Part shown: piece after piece, positions 6,429 through 7,914 of the stretch
Position numbering within the stretch: position 1 is the stretch's first letter
Layout: the number at the start of each line of letters is the position of its first letter
Source: Candidatus Delongbacteria bacterium
Lineage (GTDB): Bacteria > JAGOEH01
Direction: 5' to 3'
DNA length: 7,914 nucleotides
NCBI GenBank assembly: GCA_017997825.1
Contig: JAGOEH010000143.1
Location: 1-7,914 of the forward strand
The notes under the pieces: generated by a model
The model's database searches: none
What the model was told of the DNA's origin: nothing
What the model saw: only the letters and a program-made list of their open reading frames with translations
Translations under genes and position numbers: made by a program

Positions 6429-7914
6429 ATGAAACCTAAGTATCCCATTTACTTCTACCTGATAGCCTTGGTATTTCCCTTGATCATACTGATAATGGTT
6501 GAGCTGGGTCTACGGTATTTTGGGTATGGAATGGATCGACGTCCCTGGGTTCCGGTATCGTCCGATTATCCCGAATGGCTGACCCTGAATCCCGAGTTCA
6601 CCCGCCCCTACTTTCAGCGATTGCAGCGGATTCCCACCCCCCATTTTTCCTTTTTCCGTGATCGAAAACCTATCAATTCCTTCCGGGTTTTTGTGCTGGG
6701 TGAAAGCAGTACCGCCGGATTCCCTTATGATGCCAACGTCTCGTTTCCCGATTTTCTGGCCCGGCGTCTGCAATCCCTCTATCCCCAGAGCCGGATCGAG
6801 ATGGTGAATCTGGGAATATCCGCCATCAATAGCTATACCCTGCTGGATATCCTGCCGGCGGTTTTGGATCGTCAGCCGGATCTGATCCTGATCTATACCG
6901 GACATAACGAGTACTATGGAGCATGGGGAGCCGGTTCGAGCGAAACCCTGGGACGATTTCCACAACTTGTCACCTGGTGGAAAGCCTTTAACCGACTCAA
7001 AATCACCGAATGGGGACATCAGATCATCCGGACATTCCATTCCCGAAATGAAGCGGGAACAACCCTGATGGAACGGATGGTGGGTGATCCCTCCATTGCA
7101 ATCGATTCCCGGGTGTACCGGATGGGAGTCAATCAGTTTGAGCGCAATATGAGTCAAATGATCGAGATGATTCAGCAGTATAAAGTTCCCTTGCTGATCG
7201 GAAATCTGGTCAGTAACCTGAAGGACCAGCCGCCCCTGGCTTCCATGCCTCTCACCGGCCGCGAAAAGAATCCGGTATCTGATGGAGGAGAGCCCGCTTC
7301 AGCGGATGAATCGTTCCGGGCGGCTCAATCAGCCGAACAGGCCGGGGATTATTCACGGGCGCGGAGCCTGTATGTCCAGGCCAGGGATCTTGACGCTATG
7401 AGATTTCGAGCGCCCTCCGAATTCAATGCTATTATCGATTCGTTATGCCGTGATCATCATATTCCGATGGTTGATCTGGATTCGGCCTTCAGCGCCAACA
7501 GTCCTAACGGCCTGATCGGGAATGAGCTGATGACCGATCATCTTCATCCGACTCGGGAGGGTTATCGATTGATGGCGGATGTATTCCGGGAATCGATGAA
7601 CCGGTCCGGATATCTCCCCGCTACTCCGATCGACAGCCTGGCACCGGAACCTCCGATCCCTTTTACCGGATTGGATTCCATGATTGCCGTTTATCGGCTG
7701 GCGGTGCTGAAGAGTAGTTGGCCCTTTACCGATCGGATATCGGACCGGCCGGTGAATCTGCCGATTCGGAGCTTGATCGATTCATTAGCCTATAAAGTGG
7801 TAGGGGAGTCTTATTCATTTGAAAAAGCGCATCTCAAAGCGGCCGAATACTGGTATTCTCAGGCCCGTTACCCGGAATTTTGCCGGGAAATGGAAACCCT
7901 GATTGCCTATACCC
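6429..7914 (+). CDS. Membrane-anchored SGNH/GDSL hydrolase with TPR-like insertion (3'-truncated by window edge)
   Basis: The frame is open from the ATG to the right edge, giving 495 visible residues. An N-terminal membrane segment (residues ~7-26) suggests a periplasm-facing enzyme held in the inner membrane. SGNH blocks are in order: GESSTAG (91-97, nucleophile Ser93 with Glu instead of Asp), NLGIS (Gly129), YTGHNE (156-161, Asn160) and DHLHP (370-374, Asp370 and His373). All four catalytic or oxyanion positions are therefore present. Between the GHNE and DHLHP blocks is a helix pair with TPR-like character (about 296-322: AAQSAEQAGDYSRARSLYVQ) leading into DLDAMRFRAP. The family covers esterases, lipases and carbohydrate O-acyl hydrolases; the substrate cannot be named. 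The start is the first ATG after an in-frame stop at 6381; the ribosome binding site is weak (A-rich, 6413-6422), and a TTG at 6426 is the only close alternative. Terminator and promoter upstream make it a separate unit. Confidence 0.85.
   Translation, partial: MKPKYPIYFYLIALVFPLIILIMVELGLRYFGYGMDRRPWVPVSSDYPEWLTLNPEFTRPYFQRLQRIPTPHFSFFRDRKPINSFRVFVLGESSTAGFPYDANVSFPDFLARRLQSLYPQSRIEMVNLGISAINSYTLLDILPAVLDRQPDLILIYTGHNEYYGAWGAGSSETLGRFPQLVTWWKAFNRLKITEWGHQIIRTFHSRNEAGTTLMERMVGDPSIAIDSRVYRMGVNQFERNMSQMIEMIQQYKVPLLIGNLVSNLKDQPPLASMPLTGREKNPVSDGGEPASADESFRAAQSAEQAGDYSRARSLYVQARDLDAMRFRAPSEFNAIIDSLCRDHHIPMVDLDSAFSANSPNGLIGNELMTDHLHPTREGYRLMADVFRESMNRSGYLPATPIDSLAPEPPIPFTGLDSMIAVYRLAVLKSSWPFTDRISDRPVNLPIRSLIDSLAYKVVGESYSFEKAHLKAAEYWYSQARYPEFCREMETLIAYT

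Noticed and set aside
6510-7157. A 215-codon open frame on the - strand
   Set aside because: It is antisense to the SGNH hydrolase, whose catalytic blocks are all on the + strand in one uninterrupted frame.
1-7914. CRISPR arrays, tRNA or rRNA genes, insertion sequences, prophage or defence genes
   Set aside because: I saw no direct-repeat array, cloverleaf, rRNA-like stretch, transposase motif or terminal inverted repeats; the window is almost entirely filled by four envelope or exported-protein genes.

Overview
The window looks like a chromosomal segment from a Gram-negative bacterium of the FCB superphylum or a nearby candidate phylum (Zixibacteria/KSB1/Calditrichota/Ignavibacteria-like), probably known mainly from metagenomes. 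The basis is a C-terminal sorting domain with the NYPNPFNPTT signature, a PorV/PorQ-family outer-membrane barrel, a second PNPY-type C-terminal domain, and an SGNH hydrolase with a GHNE/DHLHP motif set. This placement comes from protein style only; no rRNA or marker gene is present.

Layout, all on the + strand. (1) Positions 3-1898: the 3' part of a large exported protein, cut by the left window edge, ending in a PNPY-type C-terminal domain. (2) 1914-2930: a PorV/PorQ-family outer-membrane protein with a signal peptide. (3) 2931-3050: a short gap with an optional 18-codon ORF coupled to the PorV-like stop (TAATG), a GC-rich hairpin and an imperfect palindrome next to the next ribosome binding site. 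(4) 3051-6248: a 1065-residue secreted protein made of a signal peptide, an FG-GAP/VCBS-like repeat region, four Ig-like modules that resemble starch-binding or SusE/F-type domains, and a canonical type IX secretion (T9SS) type A sorting domain. (5) 6273-6309: a strong intrinsic terminator, followed at 6332-6360 by a sigma70-like promoter. (6) 6429-7914: a membrane-anchored SGNH/GDSL hydrolase with a TPR-like insertion, cut by the right edge.

Genes 1-3 are probably one transcription unit: spacings are short, no terminator lies between them, and a clear one follows the third. The simplest reading is an export and surface-display cassette. Two large proteins with different C-terminal sorting-type domains flank a barrel of the PorV family, whose best-studied member acts in T9SS as the outer-membrane shuttle for proteins with such domains. 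The large proteins show no catalytic motif and look like binding or structural surface proteins. The SGNH gene lies behind the terminator with its own promoter and appears to be a separate unit. The many long ORFs in other frames are shadows of these genes.
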